This document shows, in pieces, positions 51,221 through 59,978 of a stretch of DNA of 64,000 bases; the stretch's first letter is position 1, and the number at the start of each line of letters is the position of its first letter. The position numbers and the translations under genes were made by a program. The notes below the pieces were generated by a model. That model was not told where the DNA came from. It was given only the letters and a program-made list of their open reading frames with translations, and did no database searches. Location of the stretch: positions 62,001 through 126,000 of the forward strand of contig JALDYR010000002.1 of NCBI GenBank assembly GCA_032153715.1, given 5' to 3'. This DNA comes from SEAL01 sp032153715. Its GTDB lineage: Bacteria > Patescibacteriota > Saccharimonadia > Saccharimonadales > Saccharimonadaceae.

Positions 51221-53038
51221 CTACTCGACAGTAACGCTTTTTGCAAGGTTACGTGGCTGGTCCACGTCATTGCCGCGCGCCGCGGCGATATAATAGGCAA
51301 ACAATTGCTGTACAACATTCATGACAATTGGCGTTAGAATTTCAAGCTTGGTCCGTACACGAATAACCGATTCGGCATCAATCTGCTTGTCGCTATTCGT
51401 AATCGCCAGCACATGACCGCCGCGCGCGTTCACTTCAGCCAGATTGCTCACACCCTTATCAAACAGCCAGTTATCCTGTAGAAGCATCACTTCAAAGAAG
51501 CGATCATCAACCAGCGCTAACGGTCCATGTTTCAATTCACCACCCGCGTAACCCTCGGCCTGAATATAGCTAATTTCCTTCAATTTCAAGGCACCTTCTA
51601 GTGCTACCGGGAAGAGCGTGTCACGACCCAAGAAAAGCGCATGTTCATGATCGGCATATTTTTCCGCTGCTGCCTTCACTTCATCTTGTGAATGAGCTAG
51701 AACCTTTTCAATTTCGTCTGGCAGAAGTGCCAGCTCCTCGATATACTGACTCAACTCTTTCATGCCAATACCCTTGGCTTGCGCCAGCTGAACACCAAAA
51801 ATCGTTATAGCCGCGACTTGTGACGTGAACGCTTTGGTACTGGCAACAGAAATCTCCGGGCCGGCGTGAACATAGACACCGCCATCAACCTCACGAGCAA
51901 TCGTCGAACCAACCGCATTAATAACGCCAAGCGTCTTCACGCCGCGACGTTTAATTTCCCGTAGACATGCCAATGTGTCAGCCGTTTCGCCCGACTGACT
52001 AACGACCAGTGCCACGCTATTTTTTGGCAAGTGGAACGAGCGGTATCGCAGCTCGGAGGCAATCTCGACATCAATCGTCAATCCATCAACTAACTGCTCA
52101 AGATAATACGAGGCAAGCATCCCAGCATAGTAGGCCGTGCCACAGCCGATAATCACCACGTGTTCAATTTGTCGCAGCTCATCATCGGTTAAATTCAATC
52201 CGCCCAACTGTGCGCGGTTTTCAGCAGGAATGACGCGGCCATTCAATGTTGAACGGAGCGTTGTCGGCTGCTCCATAATTTCTTTGAGCAAAAAGTGATC
52301 ATAGCCTTGCTTTTGAATTGCCGACATGTCTGCTTCGATCTGCTCTACTTTAGCGGTGAGCGGATGCGCCTCAAGATCCTCGAGCTCAACACCATCTTTT
52401 GTGCAAATCGCAAGCTCGCCGTCATTCAAATAAATTGCATTTGAGGTGTGGCCAATAAGCGCTGAGGCGTCACTAGCAATCACCACTTCACCGTCGCTAA
52501 CACCAATAATCAACGGGCTACCTTTTCGAGCAACGACAATTTGATCCGGTTCACGTGCTGAGACGACGGCGATACCATAAGTACCTTCGACTAGCTGCAG
52601 CGCCTGAATGACCGCCGATTCAAGCGTGCTGTCCTCGTCATAGAAAGATTCTATCAATGCCGCCAGCACTTCGCTATCAGTGTCACTCTTAAATGTGTGC
52701 TTTTTCAACTCAGCTTTGAGCTCTTTGTAATTTTCAATGATGCCATTATGCACGAGGTAAATGTCACCAGCTCGATGCGGATGAGCGTTATTTTCCGCCG
52801 GCTGCCCGTGCGTCGCCCAACGCGTATGACCAATCCCGACCGTGTCGGTGGTTTCACTCTTGGTGACTTTATTAGCCAGCTCGGCAACCTTGCCCTTAGC
52901 GCGGAGAAGCGATGCACCGTTTTTGCCAAGCGTCACAATTCCAGCACTATCATAGCCACGATACTCTAGGCGACGCAGACCTCCGGCTAAAATTGATTGA
53001 GCTTCTTTTGAACCAATGTATCCGACAATTCCGCACAT
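51221..53038 (-). CDS. glmS: Glutamine-fructose-6-phosphate aminotransferase
   Basis: 605 aa, standard length. The N-terminal glutaminase domain starts MCGIVGYIGSKEA with nucleophile Cys2, followed by RRLEYRGYDSAG and HTRWATHGQP. Two SIS domains (about 280-600) have SQSGETADTLACLREIK, ISVASTKAF, and the C-terminal RNLAKSVTVE. It makes glucosamine-6-phosphate from fructose-6-phosphate and Gln, the first step to UDP-GlcNAc for peptidoglycan and surface glycans. It lies 16 bp after the manC gene on the same strand and has its own AGGAAAA site. Confidence 0.97.
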   Translation of the reverse strand: MCGIVGYIGSKEAQSILAGGLRRLEYRGYDSAGIVTLGKNGASLLRAKGKVAELANKVTKSETTDTVGIGHTRWATHGQPAENNAHPHRAGDIYLVHNGIIENYKELKAELKKHTFKSDTDSEVLAALIESFYDEDSTLESAVIQALQLVEGTYGIAVVSAREPDQIVVARKGSPLIIGVSDGEVVIASDASALIGHTSNAIYLNDGELAICTKDGVELEDLEAHPLTAKVEQIEADMSAIQKQGYDHFLLKEIMEQPTTLRSTLNGRVIPAENRAQLGGLNLTDDELRQIEHVVIIGCGTAYYAGMLASYYLEQLVDGLTIDVEIASELRYRSFHLPKNSVALVVSQSGETADTLACLREIKRRGVKTLGVINAVGSTIAREVDGGVYVHAGPEISVASTKAFTSQVAAITIFGVQLAQAKGIGMKELSQYIEELALLPDEIEKVLAHSQDEVKAAAEKYADHEHALFLGRDTLFPVALEGALKLKEISYIQAEGYAGGELKHGPLALVDDRFFEVMLLQDNWLFDKGVSNLAEVNARGGHVLAITNSDKQIDAESVIRVRTKLEILTPIVMNVVQQLFAYYIAAARGNDVDQPRNLAKSVTVE

Positions 53039-53054
53039 AGTGGCATTTTCCTGT

Positions 53055-54095
53055 CTAGCTTTGTAATTTTTTAGCTACTTCACCAGTCCGATGACTGACA
53101 TCTTTACGCGCTACTAATATACCATTGGGTGTATTTACCACGATAACGTTATCGAGGCCAATTACTGCGATTGGCTTATCTTCCTCATTGCGCACATATA
53201 CGTTCTCGACGTCAATTGGATTGATACCTTCACCGCGGAAGTGATTTCCCGCTTCATCACGGCTCACAGCGTCATGCAGATCCTTGAACGACCCGACATC
53301 CATCCAGTCGAAACTCGCTGACACAACCGCAAGACTTTTTGCTTTTTCGATCAATGCGATATCAATCACCTGATTGTCGAGTGACAGGTAGGTATCGGTA
53401 TAATCTTGTGAAGCTGGATCATTGATTTTCGATAGAGTCTCGTAACTCGTTTTGAGCTCTGGAGCGCTTCGCTGCATTTCATTCAGAAATGTATCAACTG
53501 ATCCTACGAAGTATCCACAGTTCCACAAATAATTGCCTGAATCAACATACTGTTGTGCTGTTTCATAGTCAGGCTTCTCCTTGAATGACTGAACATTATA
53601 AACCCCGCTGTCGGCATCAATAACCCCATCACGTTCAATATAGCCAAAGCCAGTTGCCGGAAAAGTAGGTTCAATACCAATGAGCGTGATCTCACCCTTC
53701 TCTTGAGATACACGAGCAGCAACATTAAATGATCGAGCAAACCCATCCTTATCACGGACATGATGATCTGAATGAATAAAAGCGATCGGCTCGTTGCGAT
53801 CATGGCGTCTTGCAATGTAATCAAGCGCCATAACAATACAGTGTGCTGTTCCGCGACGCCCAGGTTCGATAATGAACGCTTCATCATTCAACTCTGACAA
53901 CTGACTACGAACATGATCAGAGTGACTCGCTTCAGTCACGACATAGATTGTCTCGCCAAGCTTCTCTGCGCGATCATAGGCAGTCTGCAGCATAGTTCGC
54001 TCACTTGTTAATTTCAAAAGGTGCTTTGGATACTCAGGAGTTGAAAGCGGCCACAAACGCGTACCCGACCCTCCTGCGATAATTACAGTAATCAT
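53055..54095 (-). CDS. manC: Mannose-1-phosphate guanylyltransferase
   Basis: 346 aa from the ATG at 54095. TATAAT (54102-54107) ends 6 nt upstream, and an in-frame ATG at 54119 lies before this box. ITVIIAGGSGTRLWPLS is the nucleotidyltransferase signature; IEPGRRGTAHCIV, HSDHHVRD, FGYIERD and FKEKPD follow in family order. This is the single-domain form, without the C-terminal isomerase of bifunctional ManC. It makes GDP-mannose from GTP and mannose-1-phosphate. It is the first gene of the manC-glmS operon, divergent from rfbB. Confidence 0.93.
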   Translation of the reverse strand: MITVIIAGGSGTRLWPLSTPEYPKHLLKLTSERTMLQTAYDRAEKLGETIYVVTEASHSDHVRSQLSELNDEAFIIEPGRRGTAHCIVMALDYIARRHDRNEPIAFIHSDHHVRDKDGFARSFNVAARVSQEKGEITLIGIEPTFPATGFGYIERDGVIDADSGVYNVQSFKEKPDYETAQQYVDSGNYLWNCGYFVGSVDTFLNEMQRSAPELKTSYETLSKINDPASQDYTDTYLSLDNQVIDIALIEKAKSLAVVSASFDWMDVGSFKDLHDAVSRDEAGNHFRGEGINPIDVENVYVRNEEDKPIAVIGLDNVIVVNTPNGILVARKDVSHRTGEVAKKLQS

Positions 54096-54245
54096 GCTTT
54101 TATTATACAGCGACAACACAAAAATAAGCTTTATGAGTAAATATTACATATCCACTATCTGTTAGCTAGTTGTCATAATCACATTATTAGTCGTTGTATT
54201 TTTCCACAATAGACGGACAACTTGCAAAACCGTTATACTAATGAC

Positions 54246-55244
54246 ATGACAAAGCTATTAGTTACAGGTGGCGCAGGGTTTATTGGGGCAAACTTTGTGC
54301 ATTACACTCTACAGAACCGCCCAGAATACGAAGTAACTGTAATCGATAAACTAACCTACGCAGGCAATCCAGATAGCTTGAATAGCGTACTGGACCAAAT
54401 TAATTTCGTCACCGGCGACATCTGCGACCGTGAACTAGTAGATCGACTGGTCAGCGAAACTGACATTGTCGTCCATTTCGCCGCCGAATCACACAATGAC
54501 AATAGTCTGCGCGATCCATGGCCATTCTTGCAAACCAACTTGATTGGCACAGCAACAATCCTAGAAGCAATCCGTAAGCACGGCAAACGCTTACATCACA
54601 TCAGCACTGACGAAGTCTATGGTGACCTCGAGCTGGACGATCCCGCAAAATTCACTCCAGAAACACCCTACAATGCCAGCAGCCCCTACTCTTCTACCAA
54701 AGCCGGATCTGACCTATTAGTTAAAGCATGGGTGCGCTCATTCGGCATTCACGCAACAATCAGCAACTGTTCGAACAACTACGGTTCGTACCAGCACATC
54801 GAAAAATTCATCCCTCGTCAGATTACTAATATCCTGAGCGATATTTCGCCAAAGCTTTATGGCGCTGGCGAAAACGTTCGCGACTGGATCCACGTTGACG
54901 ACCACAACAGCGCAGTGCACACGATTATCGACAAAGGTCGCAGCGGTGAAGTCTACCTGATCGGGGCAGACGGCGAAGAAAACAATAAATACGTTCTGGA
55001 AACCATCCTTGAATTAATGGGCAAAGAAAAAGACGCTTACGAACACGTCAATGATCGCCCAGGTCACGACATGCGATATGCGATTGATGCCACAAAACTT
55101 CGCAAAGAATTAGGTTGGACGCCAAAATACACCAACCTCCGCGAAGGCCTGCAGGCAACCATCGACTGGTATCGCCAAAATGACGACTGGTGGAAGAACG
55201 AAAAAGCCAAAGTCGAAGCAAAGTACGCTGAACAAGGCCAATAG
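54246..55244 (+). CDS. rfbB: dTDP-glucose 4,6-dehydratase
   Basis: 332 aa from the ATG at 54246; TATACT (54234-54239) ends exactly 6 nt upstream, with no Shine-Dalgarno. NAD-binding GGAGFIGANFVHY, FAAESHNDNS, HISTDEVYGDL (Thr-Asp-Glu catalytic set), and the Y-x-x-x-K motif as YSSTKAGSD are all present. It converts dTDP-glucose to dTDP-4-keto-6-deoxyglucose, step two of dTDP-rhamnose synthesis. The downstream NUDIX gene follows within 6 bp, so both are cotranscribed. Confidence 0.95.
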   Translation: MTKLLVTGGAGFIGANFVHYTLQNRPEYEVTVIDKLTYAGNPDSLNSVLDQINFVTGDICDRELVDRLVSETDIVVHFAAESHNDNSLRDPWPFLQTNLIGTATILEAIRKHGKRLHHISTDEVYGDLELDDPAKFTPETPYNASSPYSSTKAGSDLLVKAWVRSFGIHATISNCSNNYGSYQHIEKFIPRQITNILSDISPKLYGAGENVRDWIHVDDHNSAVHTIIDKGRSGEVYLIGADGEENNKYVLETILELMGKEKDAYEHVNDRPGHDMRYAIDATKLRKELGWTPKYTNLREGLQATIDWYRQNDDWWKNEKAKVEAKYAEQGQ

Positions 55245-55249
55245 TCACC

Positions 55250-55813
55250 ATGTCCAAGCTGGAAAGCTGGAAAACGATAGACTCCCGTATTGCCTTTGAG
55301 TCACCCTTCATCACCGTCCATGATGACAAAGTAATCATGCCGAATGGCGATGAAGGTCGCTATGGATGGGTACAGGCTAAGCACGATTCAGTATATGTCG
55401 TTCCTGTCGATGAGAAGTACAATACCTACGTCGTCGAACAGGAGCGCTATACAACCAAGCAAATAACGCTCGAATGTGTAGCGGGTGGAAATGGCAATGA
55501 TAACTTTTTGACTGCGGCGCACCGCGAACTTCTCGAAGAGACTGGCCTTGAAGCAAAGCAGATGATTCTACTAAGCGACCACATTCAAGCTTCTAATAGT
55601 GCAACCTCATTTCGACACGCGTTCTTTATTGCGCGCGATCTAGAAAAAACTACCGACAAACTAGACCCTGTCGACGGCATTCTAAGCGCCAAAAAACTAC
55701 CCTTAGTGACCGTGCGAGAGATGATCTTAACCGGAGAAATTAATTGCGCTCAAAGCATCGCTGCTTTTTTGATGACAATTGCTTACCTCGAAAAAGAAGG
55801 CCACATTCTATAG
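55250..55813 (+). CDS. NUDIX hydrolase (ADP-ribose pyrophosphatase type)
   Basis: 187 aa. The Nudix box is readable: GGNGNDNFLTAAHRELLEETGLEA corresponds to G-x5-E-x7-R-E-U-x-E-E-x-G-U, although the first Glu position is not conserved (Asn/Asp there). A SKLESWKTIDS...VHDDKVIMPNGDEGRYGWVQ N-terminus is as in ADP-ribose pyrophosphatase-like proteins. It hydrolyses nucleoside diphosphate linked substrates, perhaps sugar nucleotides of the rhamnose pathway. It is cotranscribed with rfbB. Confidence 0.85.
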   Translation: MSKLESWKTIDSRIAFESPFITVHDDKVIMPNGDEGRYGWVQAKHDSVYVVPVDEKYNTYVVEQERYTTKQITLECVAGGNGNDNFLTAAHRELLEETGLEAKQMILLSDHIQASNSATSFRHAFFIARDLEKTTDKLDPVDGILSAKKLPLVTVREMILTGEINCAQSIAAFLMTIAYLEKEGHIL

Positions 55814-55833
55814 AACTTGAAGCCAAGGGCAAT

Positions 55834-56403
55834 TTATAGGCCTTTTTGCTCTCGAAATGTCGCCACGATCTCCGGTATCATAATCTTATGGTGATCAAGT
55901 GTCATTTCCGGCAAATGATCGACAGTAAAGAATTGCCCCTCAGCGACATCCTCATCCGTCGCATTGGTTTCAAAATAATGCACCATATCCAACTCTCGGC
56001 CACGTGTCACGTCCCAAAACTTCATACTTACCAGCTGCAGGTCGTCTACTACAGGGATTGAGCCATGTAATTCTTTTTGCAGAACTCGCTCAAACCCGGA
56101 TTGCAAACTCCCCTCATCATCCGTCGCGCGGATCACCGTACCAGGAATATGCCAGCCGCCTGGCCAGTGCGGATCGTCATCAGGACGCTTCGTCAATAAA
56201 ACCTCCACCTCGCCGGCTTCGTTCACACGCAGCGGTGCCACCTCCATCGTCGGCGTAGTGACTTTTTCAGCAATTGCATGAAAAATCTCGAGAGGAAGAA
56301 ACCCCTTCGGCAACCGTCGAAGCACTTCAGCCGCCTGGGCAATTTCTTCTGGAGTTGGTTCAATATTTTGGTCAGATTCGTTTGTCATTGGCTGATATTC
56401 CAT
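55834..56403 (-). CDS. NUDIX domain protein
   Basis: About 189 aa from the ATG at 56403, with TACTAT 8 nt upstream. An N-terminal acidic helix (residues 1-40) precedes a Nudix-fold domain: VEVLLTKRPDDDPHWPGGWHIPGTVIRATDDEGSLQSGFERVLQKEL. The region of the Nudix box (GFERVLQKELHGSIP) lacks the canonical R-E-U-x-E-E, so the metal site is altered and activity is uncertain. It lies convergent with the rfbB-NUDIX operon and divergent from rfbCD. Confidence 0.7.
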   Translation of the reverse strand: MEYQPMTNESDQNIEPTPEEIAQAAEVLRRLPKGFLPLEIFHAIAEKVTTPTMEVAPLRVNEAGEVEVLLTKRPDDDPHWPGGWHIPGTVIRATDDEGSLQSGFERVLQKELHGSIPVVDDLQLVSMKFWDVTRGRELDMVHYFETNATDEDVAEGQFFTVDHLPEMTLDHHKIMIPEIVATFREQKGL

Positions 56404-56452
56404 GTGATTACATAGTAGCATATGCCCATCCGAGCGATGTTATAATAGTCCT

Positions 56453-57871
56453 ATGTCTGAAACATCGCACAATCTCGAATTTAGCAAAGAACTACACGCA
56501 CACGAAACTAATATTTCCGGCTTGATTGTATTTGACCTACCCGTTCACGGTGACAACCGCGGTTGGTTCAAAGAAAACTGGCAACGTGAAAAAATGGTGG
56601 CCGCCGGATTACCTGATTTCAAACCAGTTCAAAATAATATCTCTTTCAACGGCAAGCGCGGCGTCACGCGCGGCCTCCACGCCGAGCCGTGGGACAAGTT
56701 CGTGTCAATCGGCGCCGGCAGCGTCTTTGGTGCTTGGTGTGATATTCGTGAAGGCAGCCCAACGTACGGCCAAACGTTTACAGTCACCCTCGACCCATCA
56801 AAGGCAATTTACGTCCCGCGTGGCCTTGCTAACGGCTTCCAGACCCTCGAAGACAATACCGTTTACATGTATCTAGTCAATGACCACTGGTCACCAAACG
56901 GCGAGTACTCATTCGTCAGCATTTACGACGAAACGCTCGGCATTGATTGGCCGGTTCCGCTTGATGAGGCCGAGGTGTCTGACAAGGACAAGCAGCACCC
57001 GAAACTTGCCGATGCCACGCCAATTTCACCAAAGAAAATTCTCGTCACTGGCGCCAACGGCCAGCTCGGCCGTGCCCTGCGCGCGGAATTCCCAGACGCC
57101 GAATTCGTCACCCGTGAAGAGCTCGACATTACTAGCACAGACCTGATTACCGCTCGCCGTTGGCGCGACTATAGCACGATCATTAACGCCGCCGCCTATA
57201 CTGCCGTCGACACCGCAGAGACATCCGAGGGTCGACGAGATGCTTGGAGCGCTAACACTAGTGCAGTCGTCAACCTCGCTAAAATCGCAACCGAATTCAA
57301 TCTTACCTTCGTCAATATCTCAAGCGACTATGTCTTTGATGGTACTCGGGAAATTCACGACGAACAAGAAGCCTTCTCGCCACTTGGCGTCTACGGCCAA
57401 ACCAAAGCCGCTGGCGACGCTGCTACCAGCACCGCACCGCGCCATTACACCGTCCGGACAACCTGGGTAGTTGGCGACGGTAGCAACTTTGTTCGCACGA
57501 TGCAGTCCCTTGCAGGGCGCGATATCAAACCAAGCGTTGTCGATGACCAAATCGGCCGTCTGACTTTTACTGAAGATCTCGCCAAAGGTATTCAGCATCT
57601 TCTAAAAACAAATGCACCGTATGGCACGTATAATCTCAGCAATGATGGCGAATCAGCCAGCTGGGCAGATATCGCTAAGGAAGTTTACGTGCTTTCAGGC
57701 AAGTCGGCCGACGATATCACACCAGTTACGACCGCTGACTATTATGCTGGCAAAGACGACATCGCGCCGCGCCCCTTACAAAGTACACTCAATCTTGATA
57801 AAATAAAGGCTACAGGCTTTGCGCCACGCGAGTGGAAGCAAGCGCTGCGTGACTATTTAGCAGATCAATAA
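56453..57871 (+). CDS. rfbCD: Fused dTDP-4-dehydrorhamnose 3,5-epimerase / dTDP-4-dehydrorhamnose reductase
   Basis: 472 aa. Residues about 15-180 are the RfbC cupin: GDNRGWFKE, NNISFNGKRGVTRGLH with the catalytic His, and YVPRGLANGFQTLED. Residues about 196-472 are RfbD: KKILVTGANGQLGRAL (NAD(P) site), DYSTIINAAAYTAVD, ISSDYVFDG and YGQTKAAGD (the Y-x-x-x-K pair), and RTTWVVGDGSNFV. Both steps convert dTDP-4-keto-6-deoxyglucose to dTDP-L-rhamnose. These are normally separate genes. TATAAT ends exactly 6 nt before the ATG (56441-56446), with no Shine-Dalgarno. Confidence 0.95.
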   Translation: MSETSHNLEFSKELHAHETNISGLIVFDLPVHGDNRGWFKENWQREKMVAAGLPDFKPVQNNISFNGKRGVTRGLHAEPWDKFVSIGAGSVFGAWCDIREGSPTYGQTFTVTLDPSKAIYVPRGLANGFQTLEDNTVYMYLVNDHWSPNGEYSFVSIYDETLGIDWPVPLDEAEVSDKDKQHPKLADATPISPKKILVTGANGQLGRALRAEFPDAEFVTREELDITSTDLITARRWRDYSTIINAAAYTAVDTAETSEGRRDAWSANTSAVVNLAKIATEFNLTFVNISSDYVFDGTREIHDEQEAFSPLGVYGQTKAAGDAATSTAPRHYTVRTTWVVGDGSNFVRTMQSLAGRDIKPSVVDDQIGRLTFTEDLAKGIQHLLKTNAPYGTYNLSNDGESASWADIAKEVYVLSGKSADDITPVTTADYYAGKDDIAPRPLQSTLNLDKIKATGFAPREWKQALRDYLADQ

Positions 57872-57886
57872 TTTCAGGAGAACAAC

Positions 57887-58738
57887 ATGAAGGGTATTAT
57901 CCTTGCCGGTGGGTCTGGTACACGGTTGTGGCCAATTACAAAAGGAATTAGCAAGCAGCTGATGCCAATTTACGACAAGCCAATGGTCTACTACCCATTG
58001 ACCACGCTGATGGCAGCAGGCATTAAAGACATCTTGATCATCACAACCCCGGAAGATCAGTCGCAATTCCAGCGCTTGCTTGGCGACGGTTCACAATGGG
58101 GCGTTAACTTACAGTACGCCGTTCAGCCATCACCGGATGGCCTGGCGCAAGCATTCATCATTGGCGAAGGGTTTATCGGCGACGACAAAGTCGCTCTCGT
58201 ACTTGGCGACAACATTTTTCACGGCCACAAGCTCAGCGAATCACTCAAGAAGTGTACTGATCCGGATGGCGGTATCGTCTTCGCCTACCAGGTTTCTGAT
58301 CCAGAGCGCTACGGCGTCGTCGAATTTGACACTGACAACAAGGCGATTTCTATCGAGGAAAAGCCAGCACAGCCAAAGTCAAACTACGCCGTCGTCGGCC
58401 TTTACTTCTACGACAATGACGTCGTGGAGATCGCCAAGAACGTTCAACCGAGTGATCGTGGCGAACTTGAAATTACCGCTGTTAACGAAGAATACCTACG
58501 CCGCGGCAAGCTCAAAGTTACCACCCTTGACGATGGTGATGTCTGGCTCGATACAGGCACAATAGATTCAATGACTGATGCATCAGACTACGTCAAAGTC
58601 CTTCAAAAGCGTACCGGTCAGATTATCGGCAGTCCAGAAGGCGTCGCTCACGAAGAAGGGTTCATCTCTACAGACGAAATTAACCAACTCGCCGATAGCC
58701 TCAAAAAGTCAGGATACGGAACATATCTATTCCGTTAA
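57887..58738 (+). CDS. rfbA: Glucose-1-phosphate thymidylyltransferase
   Basis: 283 aa. KGIILAGGSGTRLWPITKGISKQLMPIYDKPM is the unmistakable RfbA start; VLGDNIFHGH, VEFD...SIEEKP and WLDTGTIDSM follow. It makes dTDP-glucose from dTTP and glucose-1-phosphate, the first step of the dTDP-rhamnose pathway that RfbB and RfbCD complete. An AGGAG site precedes the ATG, and the gene follows rfbCD by 15 bp. Confidence 0.97.
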   Translation: MKGIILAGGSGTRLWPITKGISKQLMPIYDKPMVYYPLTTLMAAGIKDILIITTPEDQSQFQRLLGDGSQWGVNLQYAVQPSPDGLAQAFIIGEGFIGDDKVALVLGDNIFHGHKLSESLKKCTDPDGGIVFAYQVSDPERYGVVEFDTDNKAISIEEKPAQPKSNYAVVGLYFYDNDVVEIAKNVQPSDRGELEITAVNEEYLRRGKLKVTTLDDGDVWLDTGTIDSMTDASDYVKVLQKRTGQIIGSPEGVAHEEGFISTDEINQLADSLKKSGYGTYLFR

Positions 58739-58749
58739 GTGGTATCCAC

Positions 58750-59154
58750 ATGGAGGCAACCTACACGAAACACAAGAAATTAGCGCAGCAATTTATGCGC
58801 TACTTTCTCGTTGCCGGCCTTGGTTATATCGTCGACTTCAGTATTTTATACATATTACACGAATTTGCCCACCTACATTACCTTACTTCTGCAGCCGTTA
58901 GCTTTCTCTGCGGCCTAATTGTCGTCTACGTAATGAGTAGCATTTTCGTCTTCAGCAATTCAAAACTAAAATCAAAGTCTCTCGAATTTGGAGCTTTCAC
59001 ACTCATAGGAATTGTAGGCCTCGGAATTTTAAGTATCTCGATGTGGACACTTACTGGATTACTTGGCATCAACTACCTTATCGCTAAAGTCGCAGCGACC
59101 GTTGGTGTATATATCTGGAATTTTTTCGCGCGGCGTGCGCTCTATCATAACTAA
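58750..59154 (+). CDS. GtrA-family membrane protein
   Basis: 134 aa, four TMs (about 15-33, 40-60, 74-94, 103-124), with QFMRYFLVAGLGYIVDFSILYIL and WNFFARRALYHN, the F-x-x-x-G...D and W-x-F-x-R-x-x-x-F/Y marks of the GtrA family. Members are thought to move polyprenyl-linked sugars across the membrane or assist glycosyltransferases. It follows rfbA by 11 bp and is probably the last gene of that operon. Confidence 0.88.
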   Translation: MEATYTKHKKLAQQFMRYFLVAGLGYIVDFSILYILHEFAHLHYLTSAAVSFLCGLIVVYVMSSIFVFSNSKLKSKSLEFGAFTLIGIVGLGILSISMWTLTGLLGINYLIAKVAATVGVYIWNFFARRALYHN

Positions 59155-59972
59155 GCGCCGTAGACTGTTTGAACAAACTCCAGGGCCCGACGCGTCCGTT
59201 CAACATTCGTACCGCTATCACCAGGCCGCATTTCAACTGAAACAGTCTTATCGTAGCTAATCTCCTTCAGTGCCAGTGCTGCGCCAGTATGATCTACATC
59301 GTCACGCCCTTCAACCAGCTCAAGCATTGGCGAGCTGATGTGGAAATGTTGAATTAGATCCTTATACTCACGAATTGAAACCGGAATATCATCACCCGCT
59401 AATGCCATACATGCCGTATCAAGATGCAGCCCAAAGCCTGGATGATTCACTGCCTTCACCAATTCAGCCCCCTCCTTAGCGGTTGTCACGAAATCGCAGT
59501 TATACTGTGGAGCATTCGGCTCAAGACAGAAGATAACGTCGTTTTCATATGCCACTTCAGCGAGCTCTGCAAAGAAACCCATAGCAATAGCAAAGGCATC
59601 TTCGTACGTCATCGCGCCACGCTGGCGATTCTTTGGGGATCCAAAGACCATTCTCTTCACACCCATTCTACCAGCAAGTGCAATGAATGCTTTGAGATAT
59701 TCGAGGCATTCTTTGCGATTAACTTCGCTTTCAAAAAGCTTTAAATCAGGACGAGCAAAAAGCATTGATTGAAATGCGACAACTTCAATGCCGTAGCCTT
59801 TCCACCAATCCACCACTTTTGCTGCCTCTTCCGTCGTTACCTTTGTTGGGTCATCCCATATCTTTGTCGGCGCTAGCTCAACAGAATCCACCCCTAAGTC
59901 CTGTAGTTCTTTTGCGACCTCAGCTTCTTCCTCTTGTGTCCATGCGATACTTGATATTGCTAAATTTGTCAT
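59151..59972 (-). CDS. Sugar phosphate isomerase/epimerase (TIM barrel)
   Basis: 273 aa. A TIM-barrel of the AP-endonuclease-2/xylose-isomerase-like type: LGVDSVELAPTKIW, RMVFGSPKNR, VIFCLEPN, FGLHLDTACMALAGD, HFHISSPML and VSVEMRPG contain the expected Glu, Asp, His metal ligands (E in CLEPN, D in LDTA, H in HFHIS, E in SVEM). The substrate is unknown; ketose or polyol epimerisation is typical. It is the last gene of a minus-strand group and lies 6 bp after the 59979 gene. Confidence 0.85.
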   Translation of the reverse strand: MTNLAISSIAWTQEEEAEVAKELQDLGVDSVELAPTKIWDDPTKVTTEEAAKVVDWWKGYGIEVVAFQSMLFARPDLKLFESEVNRKECLEYLKAFIALAGRMGVKRMVFGSPKNRQRGAMTYEDAFAIAMGFFAELAEVAYENDVIFCLEPNAPQYNCDFVTTAKEGAELVKAVNHPGFGLHLDTACMALAGDDIPVSIREYKDLIQHFHISSPMLELVEGRDDVDHTGAALALKEISYDKTVSVEMRPGDSGTNVERTRRALEFVQTVYGA

Positions 59973-59978
59973 AACACT

